Counted from the first letter of the stretch, positions 23,914 through 33,210 are shown. The stretch is DNA of 64,000 nucleotides from Massilia endophytica (GCF_021165955.1 NZ_CP088952.1:4650001-4714000); one strand, 5' to 3'. The notes: generated from the letters alone by a model not told the origin. Program-made: numbers and translations.

Positions 23914-25275
23914 TTACTCATCGGCGGTTTCGATGTCTTCGATCTTGCCTTCGGCGTCATATTTCACGATCCAGCGCACCGTGTGCTCCGAGCCATAGAT
24001 GGCGCGGTAGACTCGCCTGTTGCCCGATTCTTCCACCAGCAGCAGGCCGCTCAGCGGCGGCAGCGCACCCAGTTCGTAGGGGAGCCAGCCATTGATTTCC
24101 GCGAGTCCTTTTTTCGCTTCGCCCGTGAATGATGCGGCTTCGGCCTTGCCCTGGGCCAGCGCATTCAGCACCGGCTTCAGTGCCTGGGTCAGCTCCGGGC
24201 GGCTGTCGGCGATGCCGGGCTTGTTCAGGTAAGGCGAGGGCGGCAGGTAGAAATTGGCTACGCCGTGCGCCAGAACCGGCGCCATGCTGCGCTGGTTGGC
24301 CAGCACCACCACGCCGAGTTTGCGCGCGGGGAAATAGATCACATCCGCCAGCGCCGGGCCGCCAGCGTGGCCGACGAGGCGCTCGCCACGGTAAGTACTC
24401 ACTGTCCAGCCGACGGCGAAGCCAGCCAGTTTCCCGTCGTTGAGCTTGGCTGGCGTCCACATCTGTTCCTGGAGGGCGGGCGCCAGCAGCTTGCCGCTCG
24501 AGATGCCCTGCAGCAGCCCCGCCATGTCCTTCACGCTGGCGAAGAGACCGCCTGCCGAATACGTGTAGGTGGGATAGTGAAAGCGGTAGGCCTGCTGCCT
24601 TCCCTGCTTCCACTGGTAGGTGGTGACGCGGTTCGGAATGATGTCGGAAGTGGTGACGATGCGCGCTTTCTCGACAAAGGCATTGTCGAAACGGATGGTT
24701 TCCATACCCTGGGCCGCGAAGCGCTCCGCATACAGTTGCTGCAAGGTCTTGCCGCTCACCTTTTCGATGATGAAGGTGAGGACGGAGAAATCGTCCGAGC
24801 CGTAAGCAGCCACCTCGCCCGGCCGGGCGGCCAGCGGCTTCTTCATGGCAGCCTGCACGGCTTCGGCGGCGTTGGAAATGTCATGGGTCACCGGGCCGCG
24901 CGGCAGGCCCGAGGTGTGGCCGGCCAGCTGGCGCACCGTCATATTCTTCCAGCCTTCCGGCGTGTCAGGGATGTAGCGCGATACTGGGGCGTCCAGCTCG
25001 ATCTTGCCCTCTCCCACCAGCTGCATCAGCAGGGTCGAGGTGAAGAGCTTGGTGGTGGAGGCAAGCTGGAAGGCCGAGTTCAGGCTCACCGGCACATTGT
25101 TCTCCAGGTCGGCAACGCCGTAAGCCGCCAGTTTCACCAGTTTGCCGTCCTTGAGGACGGCAACGGCAGCGCCCGGAATATGATTGCGCGCCATCTCGCT
25201 CTTGAGATAGCTGTCCAGTTCATCAGCCATCGCGGCTGCAGGCAGAAGAAGCAGGAGAAGAGAGGCCAGACGCAT
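23914..25275 (-). CDS. Exported serine hydrolase, beta-lactamase/class C family
   Basis: A 453-residue periplasmic hydrolase with a signal peptide ending AAAMA. The catalytic SxxK is S73-T-T-K76 in FQLASTTKLFTS; the second motif is YGSDDF (YxN position with Ser) and the third region is GHAGGPA. The last 110 residues form an extra C-terminal domain with SGLLLVEESGNRRVYRAIYG. Such proteins are esterases, D-amino-acid peptidases or penicillin-binding-like enzymes; resistance to beta-lactams cannot be assumed. It is not clearly in an operon. Confidence 0.87.
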   Translation of the reverse strand: MRLASLLLLLLPAAAMADELDSYLKSEMARNHIPGAAVAVLKDGKLVKLAAYGVADLENNVPVSLNSAFQLASTTKLFTSTLLMQLVGEGKIELDAPVSRYIPDTPEGWKNMTVRQLAGHTSGLPRGPVTHDISNAAEAVQAAMKKPLAARPGEVAAYGSDDFSVLTFIIEKVSGKTLQQLYAERFAAQGMETIRFDNAFVEKARIVTTSDIIPNRVTTYQWKQGRQQAYRFHYPTYTYSAGGLFASVKDMAGLLQGISSGKLLAPALQEQMWTPAKLNDGKLAGFAVGWTVSTYRGERLVGHAGGPALADVIYFPARKLGVVVLANQRSMAPVLAHGVANFYLPPSPYLNKPGIADSRPELTQALKPVLNALAQGKAEAASFTGEAKKGLAEINGWLPYELGALPPLSGLLLVEESGNRRVYRAIYGSEHTVRWIVKYDAEGKIEDIETADE

Positions 25276-25347
25276 GGGATTCCTTGCAGAGTAAGTAGAA
25301 AATTTATTCTACTTCAGGAAGCCCGGAGCGAATGTAGAAAATTGTAT

Positions 25348-25944
25348 CTAGTAAATGTGGCGGAGAGTCAGGTTGACCCGCAGGCCGCAGGGCCGCGTCT
25401 CCTTGTTGATGCCGTGCCGCCAATTGGCCTGAAGCGGCCCCGCCATGTGCAGCAGGCTGCCGTCGGTCAGGTCCAGCTTGACGGTACGCGGCAGGCGCTT
25501 GTGCTTGAGGATGAAAGTGCGGCTGGCGCCGAAGCTCACCGAAGCAATGGAAGGCTCCGGCCCCAGCTCCGGCTCGTTGTCGCTGTGGAAGCCCATGCTG
25601 TCGCGCTCGTTGCGGTAGCAATTCAGGAGCACGCTGTTGTAGCGGCGGCCCGTGACCTCTTCGGCAGCGGCCTTGATGGCCAGCTGCAGCGGCGTGAAAG
25701 GCAGGGGATCGAAGGTTTTGCCGGAATAGGTGTAGCGGGCTTCGCCGTACCAGGCGCTGAGCCGTGGCTGAAGGTGGCGCTTGCCCCAGACCGTGATCAT
25801 CTCCTCGCGCCAGGCCGTTTCATCGAGCAGCAGGCGCAGCACTTCATCGTTCGGCAAGGCAAGCGGGAGCTGGGGAAGGAAAGCCAGTTCGCCGTCCTCA
25901 ACGGGAATGGGCGTCAGTTGATTGACGGTAGAGAACAAGTCCAT
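25348..25944 (-). CDS. alkB: AlkB-type alpha-ketoglutarate dioxygenase
   Basis: A 198-residue Fe(II)/2-oxoglutarate enzyme that repairs alkylated bases by oxidative demethylation. The iron ligands are H120 and D122 (GFHSDNEPELG) and H177 (WRHGINKE); the 2-oxoglutarate-binding motif RxNxTxR is R189-V-N-L-T-L-R195. The compact length and NSVLLNCYRNERDSMGFH match the bacterial AlkB2/3-like group rather than the Ada-linked E. coli form. The start at 25944 faces the divergent oxidoreductase-like gene with only 19 bases between start codons, so their promoters must overlap or lie inside each other's genes. Confidence 0.93.
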   Translation of the reverse strand: MDLFSTVNQLTPIPVEDGELAFLPQLPLALPNDEVLRLLLDETAWREEMITVWGKRHLQPRLSAWYGEARYTYSGKTFDPLPFTPLQLAIKAAAEEVTGRRYNSVLLNCYRNERDSMGFHSDNEPELGPEPSIASVSFGASRTFILKHKRLPRTVKLDLTDGSLLHMAGPLQANWRHGINKETRPCGLRVNLTLRHIY

Positions 25945-25963
25945 ACACGGTATGATAACGGAC

Positions 25964-26539
25964 ATGAAAAAACGACACTTCCTGGGCGCGCTGGCCACCG
26001 CGGGCGCCCTGCCCGCCTTGCACGCGGCGCCCGCGAACAAGCGCGGGCCGGTGCTGCTGACCGTCAGCGGCGCCATCGCGAAAGCCAACCGCAAGCCCTT
26101 CGATCCCCAGCTGGATCAGATGATGCACAAGCATAAGGTCACGTTCGACAAGGCCTGGGCCTTCGACTTTGCCGCCCTCGCCGCCCTGCCCGCGCAGACG
26201 ATCCGCCCCACGCTGGAATACGACGCAAAGGTACATACCCTGCAAGGGCCGCTGCTGACGGAGGTGGTGAAGGCAGCCGGGGCCGCGCTGCAGGAGAGCG
26301 GCAAGCTGGTGCTGAGGGCCGTGGATGGCTATGCGGCCGTGGTGCCGGTGGCGCAGGCGCGCGCGCAGCGCTTCATCGTCGCCACCCATCTGGATGGCGA
26401 AGCGCTGGCGCTGGGCGGCCTGGGTCCTCTATGGGCAGTCTACGATGCCGACCGCATTCCGGAGATGGCGTCCAAACCCCTGGCAGAGCGTTTCGGCAAC
26501 TGCCCATGGGGTCTTTACCACATCGAAGTGCAGGCTTAG
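25964..26539 (+). CDS. Exported molybdopterin-oxidoreductase-like domain protein
   Basis: A 191-residue protein with a signal peptide (KKRHFLGALATAGALPALHAA). The rest resembles the sulfite-oxidase-type molybdopterin fold (FDKAWAFDFAALAALPAQTI, LQGPLLTEVVKAAG, VLRAVDGYAAVVPV, LGGLGPLWAVYDAD, WGLYHIEVQ), but it is short and the cysteine that ligates molybdenum is absent from the expected place; the only cysteine is in FGNCPWG. It probably does not bind the cofactor like true sulfite oxidase. Its stop overlaps the convergent gene's stop by four bases. Confidence 0.75.
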   Translation: MKKRHFLGALATAGALPALHAAPANKRGPVLLTVSGAIAKANRKPFDPQLDQMMHKHKVTFDKAWAFDFAALAALPAQTIRPTLEYDAKVHTLQGPLLTEVVKAAGAALQESGKLVLRAVDGYAAVVPVAQARAQRFIVATHLDGEALALGGLGPLWAVYDADRIPEMASKPLAERFGNCPWGLYHIEVQA

Positions 26540-26898
26540 GCGTAAGCCTCGGCCAGGGACATCACGCGCGGCGTGACGGTGATGCCGACGCCGTTGAAGA
26601 TGCTGTTGATCTGGGCCATGTTGGCCTCGGCTTCTTCGGGCTTCCAGCCTTTGAAGAGATCGGTCCCGTCTTTCTGGAAGTGCAGGTCCAGCACTTTGCC
26701 GCGGTCCTTGTGGGTGTAGCCGGAGCTGTGCGTCTTCACGAAACCGGCGCTCGCCAGCGCTTCCAGTACGGCGCTGGGCGGATTGTCCGGATCGGTGGCC
26801 ATATACACGCCGTAGGTCTTGCCGGGCGGCTTGGCAGCGATATCGACTTCGTAGATGCCAGGCGCCTTGGTGACGGACGTGGACTTCAGAAATAACAT
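26536..26898 (-). CDS. Conserved-looking hypothetical protein
   Basis: A 120-residue cytoplasmic protein that I do not recognise. It is soluble, with no signal or membrane segment. An N-terminal half with KPPGKTYGVYMATDPDNPPSAVLEALASAG suggests a small alpha/beta domain, and WKPEEAEANMAQINSIFNGVG is likely helical. The start is well defined, and coding bias agrees with neighbours. It overlaps the convergent oxidoreductase-like gene by four bases at the stops and has about 200 bases of upstream space with no other gene. Confidence 0.6.
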   Translation of the reverse strand: MLFLKSTSVTKAPGIYEVDIAAKPPGKTYGVYMATDPDNPPSAVLEALASAGFVKTHSSGYTHKDRGKVLDLHFQKDGTDLFKGWKPEEAEANMAQINSIFNGVGITVTPRVMSLAEAYA

Positions 26899-27098
26899 AA
26901 CAATCCCCTGTTCGGCGTCTGAGCATCGCGCCGATGATGAAATAACTTCTTGTTGCGAGAAGCGAGAGGCCTAGCTTATTGCTTTCGGCTAAATTTGTCG
27001 ATGGCAAGCAGTGCGTTTTTGCTCGTCCGCAACGCTTGGGGTCAAAAAATATTGGTAAGGAATTAGCAGCCATTGCAAGAACAGCCACATTGGCGCGC

Positions 27099-27917
27099 TC
27101 AGCGCTTGCGTGAAGCGAGGTCCTGGGTTGGCGGAACGAGGGCGGCGTAGAGCGCCCCCGTTGCGGCATCCCATGCCGCGAGGGCCTGCTGCTGGCGCTG
27201 CACGGTGGCCATGTCGCCGCGCGCTATCGGGCCGCTGAGCGCGGGCGCGGGGCCGAGGCGGAAGACATTGCGCATCGATTCCTCGGCCAGGGGGCGGGCC
27301 AGTTCGCGCGCCACGTCTTCGGGAATACCGGCCGCCTGGTAGGCGCGCAGCGCGGCGTCCAGCACGGTGACCAGGTAGTTGCTGGCGAAGACCGCAGCGG
27401 CGTGATAGACCGTCTTGGCGGATGCGTCGATGCGCACCGGACGCGCCCCGATCCGCTCCAGCGCGGGCAGCAGCACGGCGAGGGCCGGCTCCTCGCCTTC
27501 CACGCCGCAGAACGTGCCCGCGAAATGCGCTGCCACGGCTTCCACGTCCGCAAAACTGCGGATCGGGTGGACGCTGGCGACAAGGGCGCCGGCATCGCGC
27601 GCGGCCGAAAGCCGGTCAGAGGCCAGCGCACCGCTGCAGTGGAAGACCACACTGCCTTGCAGCGGCACGGCGCCGGCGAGCGCTTCGCAGGCGCTGACGA
27701 TCTGGTCGTCCGTCACGGCCAGCAGATACACATCTGCCTTGCGCAATTGGGAATAACTGGAGCAGGCCTGGCCCGCGCCGATGAAGAGCGTGCCTGCGGC
27801 GGCCGAAGCGGCGCTGCGGGCCAGGACATCCTGCACCGTGAAGGCGCCGGATTCGTGGAACAGGCGGCCCAGCGTGCGGCCGACATGGCCTGCGCCGATG
27901 ATGGCGAGCGTGGGCAT
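27099..27917 (-). CDS. Rossmann-like/DUF2520 NAD(P)-binding protein
   Basis: A 272-residue cytoplasmic protein. The N-terminus LAIIGAGHVGRTLGRLF is a dinucleotide-binding GxGxxG; the first 130 residues match the Rossmann-like domain, including HCSGALASDRLSAARDAGALVASVHPIRSF. The C-terminal helical DUF2520 domain follows (YHAAAVFASNYLVTVLDAALRAYQAAGI). The architecture resembles F420-dependent NADP reductases and short 6-phosphogluconate-dehydrogenase-like proteins, but the reaction is unknown. Its start overlaps the last base of the DUF924 gene, so the two are cotranscribed. Confidence 0.88.
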   Translation of the reverse strand: MPTLAIIGAGHVGRTLGRLFHESGAFTVQDVLARSAASAAAGTLFIGAGQACSSYSQLRKADVYLLAVTDDQIVSACEALAGAVPLQGSVVFHCSGALASDRLSAARDAGALVASVHPIRSFADVEAVAAHFAGTFCGVEGEEPALAVLLPALERIGARPVRIDASAKTVYHAAAVFASNYLVTVLDAALRAYQAAGIPEDVARELARPLAEESMRNVFRLGPAPALSGPIARGDMATVQRQQQALAAWDAATGALYAALVPPTQDLASRKR

Positions 27918-28501
27918 CAGAAGCGGGAACCGGGCTGCTTGAGGAATTCGATTTCTTCCGGCGTCGATTCGCGGCCGAGGATGGCGTTACGGTGCGGGAA
28001 GCGGCGGAAGCGGCGGATCACATCGCGGTGCCGCTTCGCGTAATCGAGCATGCTCTCGTAGCCGCCCGCCGTCGCGTTCAGCATTTCGAAGAGTTCGACG
28101 GCGCGCTCCTGCATCGCCAGGTCCTCTGCATGCTCGAAAGGCATATAGGAAAAGGCGCGCTGCACCGGCGGGAGGGTCTGGTTGGCGCCCGAATCGTCCA
28201 GCATTCGCGCCGCCTCCAGCGCGAGCTCGTCGCCCGCAAAGGCTTTCGGCGTATCGCGGAAGACGTTGCGGGTGAACTGGTCCAGCACGATGATGCGTGC
28301 CAGGGAACCCTGCGTACCCTCGTCGCTCCAGCGCCGCAGGCCGCCCGACAGCGCCTCTTCGATCACGCCGCCGAACTGGCGCTGGATCTCGCGGTCGAAG
28401 GCATCGTCCTTGCGGAACCATTCCATGCGCTGGGCGTTGTGGCCTTTTGCGCCAATGGGCAGAAACCAGAAATCGAGTACGTCCTGTGCGGTGACGATCA
28501 C
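27917..28501 (-). CDS. DUF924 family protein
   Basis: A 194-residue soluble, mostly helical protein. VLDFWF at the start, WFRKDDAFDREI, ARIIVLDQFTRNVFRDTPKAFAGDELAL, FSYMPFEHAEDLAMQERAVELF and the C-terminal FPHRNAILGRESTPEEIEFL are the family landmarks. The fold resembles tetratricopeptide-type repeats; the biochemical role is not established. It lies between the MgtC-like gene and the DUF2520 gene on the same strand. Confidence 0.92.
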   Translation of the reverse strand: MIVTAQDVLDFWFLPIGAKGHNAQRMEWFRKDDAFDREIQRQFGGVIEEALSGGLRRWSDEGTQGSLARIIVLDQFTRNVFRDTPKAFAGDELALEAARMLDDSGANQTLPPVQRAFSYMPFEHAEDLAMQERAVELFEMLNATAGGYESMLDYAKRHRDVIRRFRRFPHRNAILGRESTPEEIEFLKQPGSRF

Positions 28502-28511
28502 GCTGTCCTCC

Positions 28512-29258
28512 TCAGTTCCTTGCGTGGCTTAACTGGAAACCTTCAATGCCCTCGAAGCGCCGCAGTTCCGCGGCGATCTGCGACATGGGCGAGCCGCTGC
28601 GCTTGCTCAGCGCCAGCGCGACGAAGCGCCATTCGAGCCTGCCACGGTCGTCCTGGCCGATCATCAGCGAACCGCCTGCGATTTCGTAGCCGCGCTCCAG
28701 CGCCATGCGGCGCAACGCATCTTCCTTGGGCTCGTAGTCCTCCTTGAAGCGCATGGTGATGGCGATGGCGTGGCGCGAAGGCAGCCAGGCCTCGATGCGG
28801 GACAGATAGATCATGATGGCGGCGCTCAGCAGCGCCAGCACAATGGCTGCGAGATAGAAGCCGACGCCTACCAGCACACCGATGGCGGACGCCGCCCAGA
28901 TGGAGGCCGCCGTCGTCAGGCCGCTGATATTGAAACCCTCGCGCATGATGACGCCTGCGCCGAGGAAGCCGATGCCCGTCACAATACCCTGGATCACGCG
29001 CGTGGGGTCGGCCGAAATCAGAAGGTTGGCATGGCCGCCGAACCAGAAATTCGGATAGCCGCCGATCACGGTGAGCGCGGCGGAAGCCATGCACACCAGG
29101 CCGTAGGTACGCATGCCTGCGGCGCGCCCATGATAGGAACGCTCGTAGCCCACCAGCATGCCAAGCAGCAGCGCCCCGACAAGATTCATCAGGATGACGG
29201 CATTGGTCCTCACTTCGGCGGACGACCAGTAGGCGCCCAGGAAATCGCTCAACGGCAT
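28512..29258 (-). CDS. MgtC/SapB family membrane protein
   Basis: A 248-residue inner-membrane protein. The MgtC core is clear: NLVGALLLGMLVGYERSYHGRAAGMRTYGLVCM, then GIGFLGAGVIMREGFNISGLTTAASIWAASAIGVLVGVGFY. Five membrane segments precede a C-terminal cytoplasmic ACT-like domain (about 160-248). Pathogen MgtC tunes F1Fo ATP synthase and Mg2+ or acid stress responses; the wider family's role in environmental bacteria is uncertain. It is followed 10 bases later by the DUF924 gene. Confidence 0.92.
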   Translation of the reverse strand: MPLSDFLGAYWSSAEVRTNAVILMNLVGALLLGMLVGYERSYHGRAAGMRTYGLVCMASAALTVIGGYPNFWFGGHANLLISADPTRVIQGIVTGIGFLGAGVIMREGFNISGLTTAASIWAASAIGVLVGVGFYLAAIVLALLSAAIMIYLSRIEAWLPSRHAIAITMRFKEDYEPKEDALRRMALERGYEIAGGSLMIGQDDRGRLEWRFVALALSKRSGSPMSQIAAELRRFEGIEGFQLSHARN

Positions 29259-29273
29259 GACTGCCCTTTCTTC

Positions 29274-29531
29274 TTATGGTTTCTTCTTGGTGAGCTGCTT
29301 TTCAAACGCCACATCGAGCTTGCTGACGCGCTTCGGCTTCTGCGGCCCCTGCGCATTGATGAACGCCACGAATTCGTCCAGCTCCATGGGAGGACAGAGC
29401 GGCGGCTCGCCCGGCCCCTCCGTGAGGAAGAAGTGGCCGCTTCCGGTGCGCACCATGGAATAGCCTGCGTTGCCGCTGCGCTCCTTCAGCCGCTCCAATG
29501 CGTTGGATGCCTTCGTCGAACGGTTGCTCAT
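29274..29531 (-). CDS. Small hypothetical protein coupled to aminopeptidase P
   Basis: An 85-residue basic protein that I do not recognise. It reads MSNRSTKASNALERLKERSG, then YSMVRTGSGHFFLTEGPGEPP, ELDEFVAFINAQG and a lysine-rich tail. There is no signal peptide or membrane segment. Its start overlaps the stop of the M24 peptidase gene by four bases (ATGA), which is strong support for translation. Function is unknown. Confidence 0.65.
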   Translation of the reverse strand: MSNRSTKASNALERLKERSGNAGYSMVRTGSGHFFLTEGPGEPPLCPPMELDEFVAFINAQGPQKPKRVSKLDVAFEKQLTKKKP

Positions 29532-31336
29532 AGGGGCTTGGTCCTCTCTTCCAGCCAGGCCAGCGCGTCGCCGCTCACGTGCGAACGCAGGCGCTCCAGC
29601 ACCGTGGCGTGATAGGCGTTCAGCCATTGCACCTCGTCGGCGCGCAGCAGCGAAGGCTCGATGCAGCGGGTGTCGATGGGGCACAGGGTCAGGGTTTCGA
29701 AGCGCAGGAACTCGCCGAATTCGGTCTCCTGCGCTGGCACGTTCAGCACCAGGTTCTCGATGCGGATGCCCCACTTCCCCGGACGGTAAATGCCCGGTTC
29801 GATGGAGGTGATCATGCCGGGCTCCATTGCTGTATGCGGCTCGGGCATCGCGGAAGGCGAGACGACCTGCGGGCCTTCGTGCACGTTCAGGAAGAAGCCC
29901 ACACCATGGCCGGTGCCGTGGCCGTAGTCGATGCCCTCGGCCCAGATCGGAGCGCGCGCAATCGCATCCAGCATCGGTCCGCGCGTCCCGCGCGGAAAGC
30001 GCGCGGCGCTCAGCGCCATCATGCCTTTCAGGACCAGAGTGAAATCCCGGCGGTGTTCTGCGGTGATGCGGCCAACCGGCATCACCCGCGTGATATCGGT
30101 GGTGCCGCCCACATACTGGCCGCCGGAGTCGATCAGCAGCAGGCCGTCGCCCTCGATGACCGAACAGGCATCGGGCGCGGCGCGGTAATGCATGATGGCG
30201 CCATTGGCGCGGAAGCCTGCGATGGTGGCGAAGCTCGGGCTCACGAATCCGGGCCGGCGCGCGCGGGCTGCCGTGATGCGGGTGTCGATGTCGACTTCCG
30301 TCAGCGGAGCGCGCTGCGCGTCGGCCAGCGTCTTCTCCAGCGCGGCGAAGAATTCGCAGAGCGCGGCGCCATCCTGCTCCATCGTGGCGCGCACGTGGGC
30401 GGCTTCGTCTTCGTTCTTCCTGGACTTGGCAAAGGTGGTCGGATTGATTGCCTCCACCACCTTCACGCCCTGCGGCACGGCCTGGCGGGTGCCGAAGGTG
30501 AGGCGGCGCGGGTCCAGCAGGAGCACGGCATCCTGCGGCAGCGCGGCCAGGGCGGACGCGGCCTGCGAGTAAGGCGCCAGCTTCACGCCATCGCGCTCGA
30601 GGGACGCCTGAACGTCCGCAGGAACCTTCCCTTCCAGGACGAAGAGCGTCGCGCCCTGGGCATCGACGATGGCGTGGGCGAGGAAGATGGGATTGAAGCT
30701 CACATCCGCGCCGCGCAGGTTGAACAGCCAGGCGATATCGTCCAGGGTCGAGATCACATGATGGGTGGCGCCCTGCTTCGCCATGGCGGCGCGCAGGTCG
30801 GCCAGCTTGCCGGCGCGGCTGCGGGTGGCGTGGGGCGGCTTGTGCTCGAAGACAGGAGCGTCCGGCAGCGCTGGGCGGTCCTTCCACACCTGGTTCAGCA
30901 GATCGGCATCCGTGCGCAGCTTCGCGCCCTTGGCCGACAGCGCCTGCTCCAGCTGGCGCGCAATGGCCAGGCCGAGCACCGCGCCGTCCACCGCCACGGT
31001 CTGGCCGGACTGCATGGTTTCGGCCAGCCAGTCGATATACAGCACGCTGGCGCCGGAGGGGATCTTCATCAGCTGCACGCTCGTTCCCGCCAGCTCGGTT
31101 TCCGCCTGGGTGAAATAGCGGCCATCGGTCCAGACTCCCGCGAAATGCTGGGTGGCGATAAAGGTGCCGACCGAGCCGGTGAAGTTGGACAGCCATTCGC
31201 GCCCCTTCCAGTGGGCGGGCAGATATTCGGACAGGTGGGGGTCCGCGGACGGCACCATATACGCATCCACGCCTTCGCGGCGCATGGCCTCGCGCAAGGC
31301 CTGCAGACGGTCGGCGATAACAGAGGTATGGGACAT
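29528..31336 (-). CDS. Aminopeptidase P family (M24) metallopeptidase
   Basis: A 602-residue cytoplasmic enzyme that removes N-terminal residues preceding proline. Its three-domain layout with two N-terminal creatinase-like domains resembles eukaryotic APP1 rather than the 440-residue PepP. The dinuclear metal site is visible: two Asp in LLLIDSGGQYVGGTTDITRV, His in YGHGTGHGVGFFLNVHEGP and Glu in SIEPGIYRPG and RIENLV. It starts MSHTSVIADRLQALREAMRR. Translational coupling to the small downstream gene is indicated by the four-base overlap. Confidence 0.93.
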   Translation of the reverse strand: MSHTSVIADRLQALREAMRREGVDAYMVPSADPHLSEYLPAHWKGREWLSNFTGSVGTFIATQHFAGVWTDGRYFTQAETELAGTSVQLMKIPSGASVLYIDWLAETMQSGQTVAVDGAVLGLAIARQLEQALSAKGAKLRTDADLLNQVWKDRPALPDAPVFEHKPPHATRSRAGKLADLRAAMAKQGATHHVISTLDDIAWLFNLRGADVSFNPIFLAHAIVDAQGATLFVLEGKVPADVQASLERDGVKLAPYSQAASALAALPQDAVLLLDPRRLTFGTRQAVPQGVKVVEAINPTTFAKSRKNEDEAAHVRATMEQDGAALCEFFAALEKTLADAQRAPLTEVDIDTRITAARARRPGFVSPSFATIAGFRANGAIMHYRAAPDACSVIEGDGLLLIDSGGQYVGGTTDITRVMPVGRITAEHRRDFTLVLKGMMALSAARFPRGTRGPMLDAIARAPIWAEGIDYGHGTGHGVGFFLNVHEGPQVVSPSAMPEPHTAMEPGMITSIEPGIYRPGKWGIRIENLVLNVPAQETEFGEFLRFETLTLCPIDTRCIEPSLLRADEVQWLNAYHATVLERLRSHVSGDALAWLEERTKPL

Positions 31337-31407
31337 GATCTTCCTGCAGCGTTTCTATCCCGCTATGATACCCCGACTCCCCTCTTGCGCTCGCCTGCAC
31401 CCGAGCA

Positions 31408-32406
31408 TTAGTGGAGGGTGCGGGGCTCTTCCGTGGAGGCGGGCTGGGGGTAGTCGATGCCCGGGCGCTGTTCGGTGATGCTGCGCACGGCGGCGGCGAT
31501 GGCGTCCTGCGCCACATAGTGGACCATATGCCCTGTGTGCGGCACCACGTGCAGCTCGCTTTGCTCCAGCTCGCGGTGCAGGCGCTCGGCTTGATGGCTC
31601 GGGGATATCATCTTGTCGCCGTCGCCGGTAAAGATGGCGACGGGCATCGTCAGGCTGCCGTAGCGCTCGTGCAGGCGGGCGGCGCTGGGGATCATCAGCG
31701 CCGTTTCGGCCGCCTCGACGCGCAGCTGCTTCGGCCGCAGCGACATCCACTTGGGCCAGCGCCGGAACGCCGCGTCCACCGGCCTCGGGCTGAAGACGCG
31801 CCGGGTCAGCGCGGGCCACATCGCCCGGCTCAGCAGGGGCGCAAGGGTGTGGCTGAGGAGGTCGCCAACGACGGGCAGCGCAGGAGCCGACAGGGCTACG
31901 TCCATGCGCATGCTGGGGTAGTAGTAGCCCGACAGCAGCACGAGGCCGCGCACCAGGCCCGGATGGTCCAGCCCCATGGCCAGCGCCACCATCGCGCCCC
32001 ATGAGTGGCCCAGCACAATGGCTTGCCGCACATCCAGCAGGCGCAGCGCCTCGGCCAGTACCGCGGCCTGCGCTTCCGGCGTCCAGATCTTGTCCCGGGG
32101 ACGCTCGCTGTAGCCGAAGCCCGGCCGGTCGATGGCGATGACGCGATGCTCGTAGGCGAGCTGGTCGAACAGGCCGCTCAGGCGGAAGTCCTGGGAGGTG
32201 GCGCCATTGCCGTGGAGCAGCACCACGGCCGGCCCGCTGCCCCGCTCCTGGTAGTGCAGGCGCAGGCCGTTGACCGCGATGAATTTGCCGCTCGGGGGAT
32301 GCTCGGCCTCCACCTGCCGCGTCTTGCTCCGCACTACGAGATATGCCGCCGTCAGCGCGCCCGCCGCCAGCAGGAGATTCCTGTTCCGTCCGCTCAGCCT
32401 TTGCAT
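31408..32406 (-). CDS. Membrane-anchored alpha/beta hydrolase
   Basis: A 332-residue hydrolase starting at 32406 with GAGAGG five bases upstream. An N-terminal membrane anchor (NLLLAAGALTAAYLVVRS) precedes the fold. Catalytic positions: VLLHGNGATSQDF (oxyanion), nucleophile Ser in LGHSWGAMVAL, Asp in FTGDGDKMI and His in HTGHMVHY. It is an esterase or lipase-type enzyme on a lipophilic substrate; the exact one is not evident. An earlier in-frame start at 32463 lacks a ribosome site. Confidence 0.88.
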   Translation of the reverse strand: MQRLSGRNRNLLLAAGALTAAYLVVRSKTRQVEAEHPPSGKFIAVNGLRLHYQERGSGPAVVLLHGNGATSQDFRLSGLFDQLAYEHRVIAIDRPGFGYSERPRDKIWTPEAQAAVLAEALRLLDVRQAIVLGHSWGAMVALAMGLDHPGLVRGLVLLSGYYYPSMRMDVALSAPALPVVGDLLSHTLAPLLSRAMWPALTRRVFSPRPVDAAFRRWPKWMSLRPKQLRVEAAETALMIPSAARLHERYGSLTMPVAIFTGDGDKMISPSHQAERLHRELEQSELHVVPHTGHMVHYVAQDAIAAAVRSITEQRPGIDYPQPASTEEPRTLH

Positions 32407-32493
32407 TTGCCTCTCCCGGAGAGTGTCGACTGCAGGACAGCTTAAGCGGCCTTTCAGCGGCAAACCGTTAAAGGGCGAACACAGGACGCCGTT

Positions 32494-33180
32494 TCAGGCC
32501 TCGAAATTGCGCAGGCCTTCCAGGTCGAGGATGCGGATGCCGCCGTAGTCCACGCGCAGCAGCCCCTGCCTTTCCAGCAGCTGCAGCGCCTGGTTGGCGC
32601 GCTGGCGGGAGGCGCCGGACAGCAGTCCCACTTCCTCCTGGGAAATCTGCACCAGCCGTTCGATGCCGGGATAGAGATGGGAGTTGAACAGGGAGGCCAG
32701 GCAGCGCGCCACCCGAGTGTCCGGATCGAGCAGGCGATCGTTCTCGACCAGGCCGATGAACTGGCCCAGCCGCTCGTTCAGCTGCATGAGGAGAAAGCGG
32801 GTAAAGGGCAGGCTGGTTTCGAGCAGCCAGTTGAAGGTGGAGACCGGCATGTGGGCGATGCGCGAGTCGCGCAGGGCCATCACGTCATAGCGCCGCGGTT
32901 CGTTCTTCAGCACGGTGCCTTCGCCGAACCAGCTCCCGGCCGGAACGCCTGTAAACGTGACGCTCTTGCCCGCCGGGGAGAAGTTGTTGATCTTGACGAT
33001 GCCGGAGAGGACGCCGAGCCAGCTTTCCACCGCCACGCCCTTGCGGCAGACGAAGCCGCCTTTCGGCACAAACACCTCGTACGTTTCCGCCTCCACCCGC
33101 GCCATCTGCACCGGCGTCAGGGTCTGCGCCCACAGCGACATGTGCAGGGCTTCCTTGAGGCTTGGCTGTTTATCTTCCAT
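32494..33180 (-). CDS. Crp/Fnr family transcriptional regulator
   Basis: A 228-residue regulator. The N-terminal cyclic-nucleotide-type domain (GGFVCRKGVAVESWLGVLSGIVKI, GSWFGEGTVL) lacks the FNR cysteine cluster and the full cAMP-binding RxxL/S set, so its ligand is unclear. The C-terminal winged helix has ISQEEVGLLSGASRQRANQALQLLERQGLLRV. ATG at 33180 is preferred over TTG at 33195. It diverges from the acyl-CoA ligase/ABC operon, and an 18-base palindrome, TTGTCTT-N4-AAGACAA, lies 30 bases upstream of its start. It is the likely regulator of the operon. Confidence 0.9.
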   Translation of the reverse strand: MEDKQPSLKEALHMSLWAQTLTPVQMARVEAETYEVFVPKGGFVCRKGVAVESWLGVLSGIVKINNFSPAGKSVTFTGVPAGSWFGEGTVLKNEPRRYDVMALRDSRIAHMPVSTFNWLLETSLPFTRFLLMQLNERLGQFIGLVENDRLLDPDTRVARCLASLFNSHLYPGIERLVQISQEEVGLLSGASRQRANQALQLLERQGLLRVDYGGIRILDLEGLRNFEA

Positions 33181-33210
33181 TGTTGCGTCGCACAATCAAA
33201 AGTCGGGCAA

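Noticed and set aside
29579..31411. A 610-codon plus-strand open frame opposite the M24 peptidase
   Set aside because: Antisense shadow; the peptidase frame has all metal-binding residues and a coupled downstream gene.
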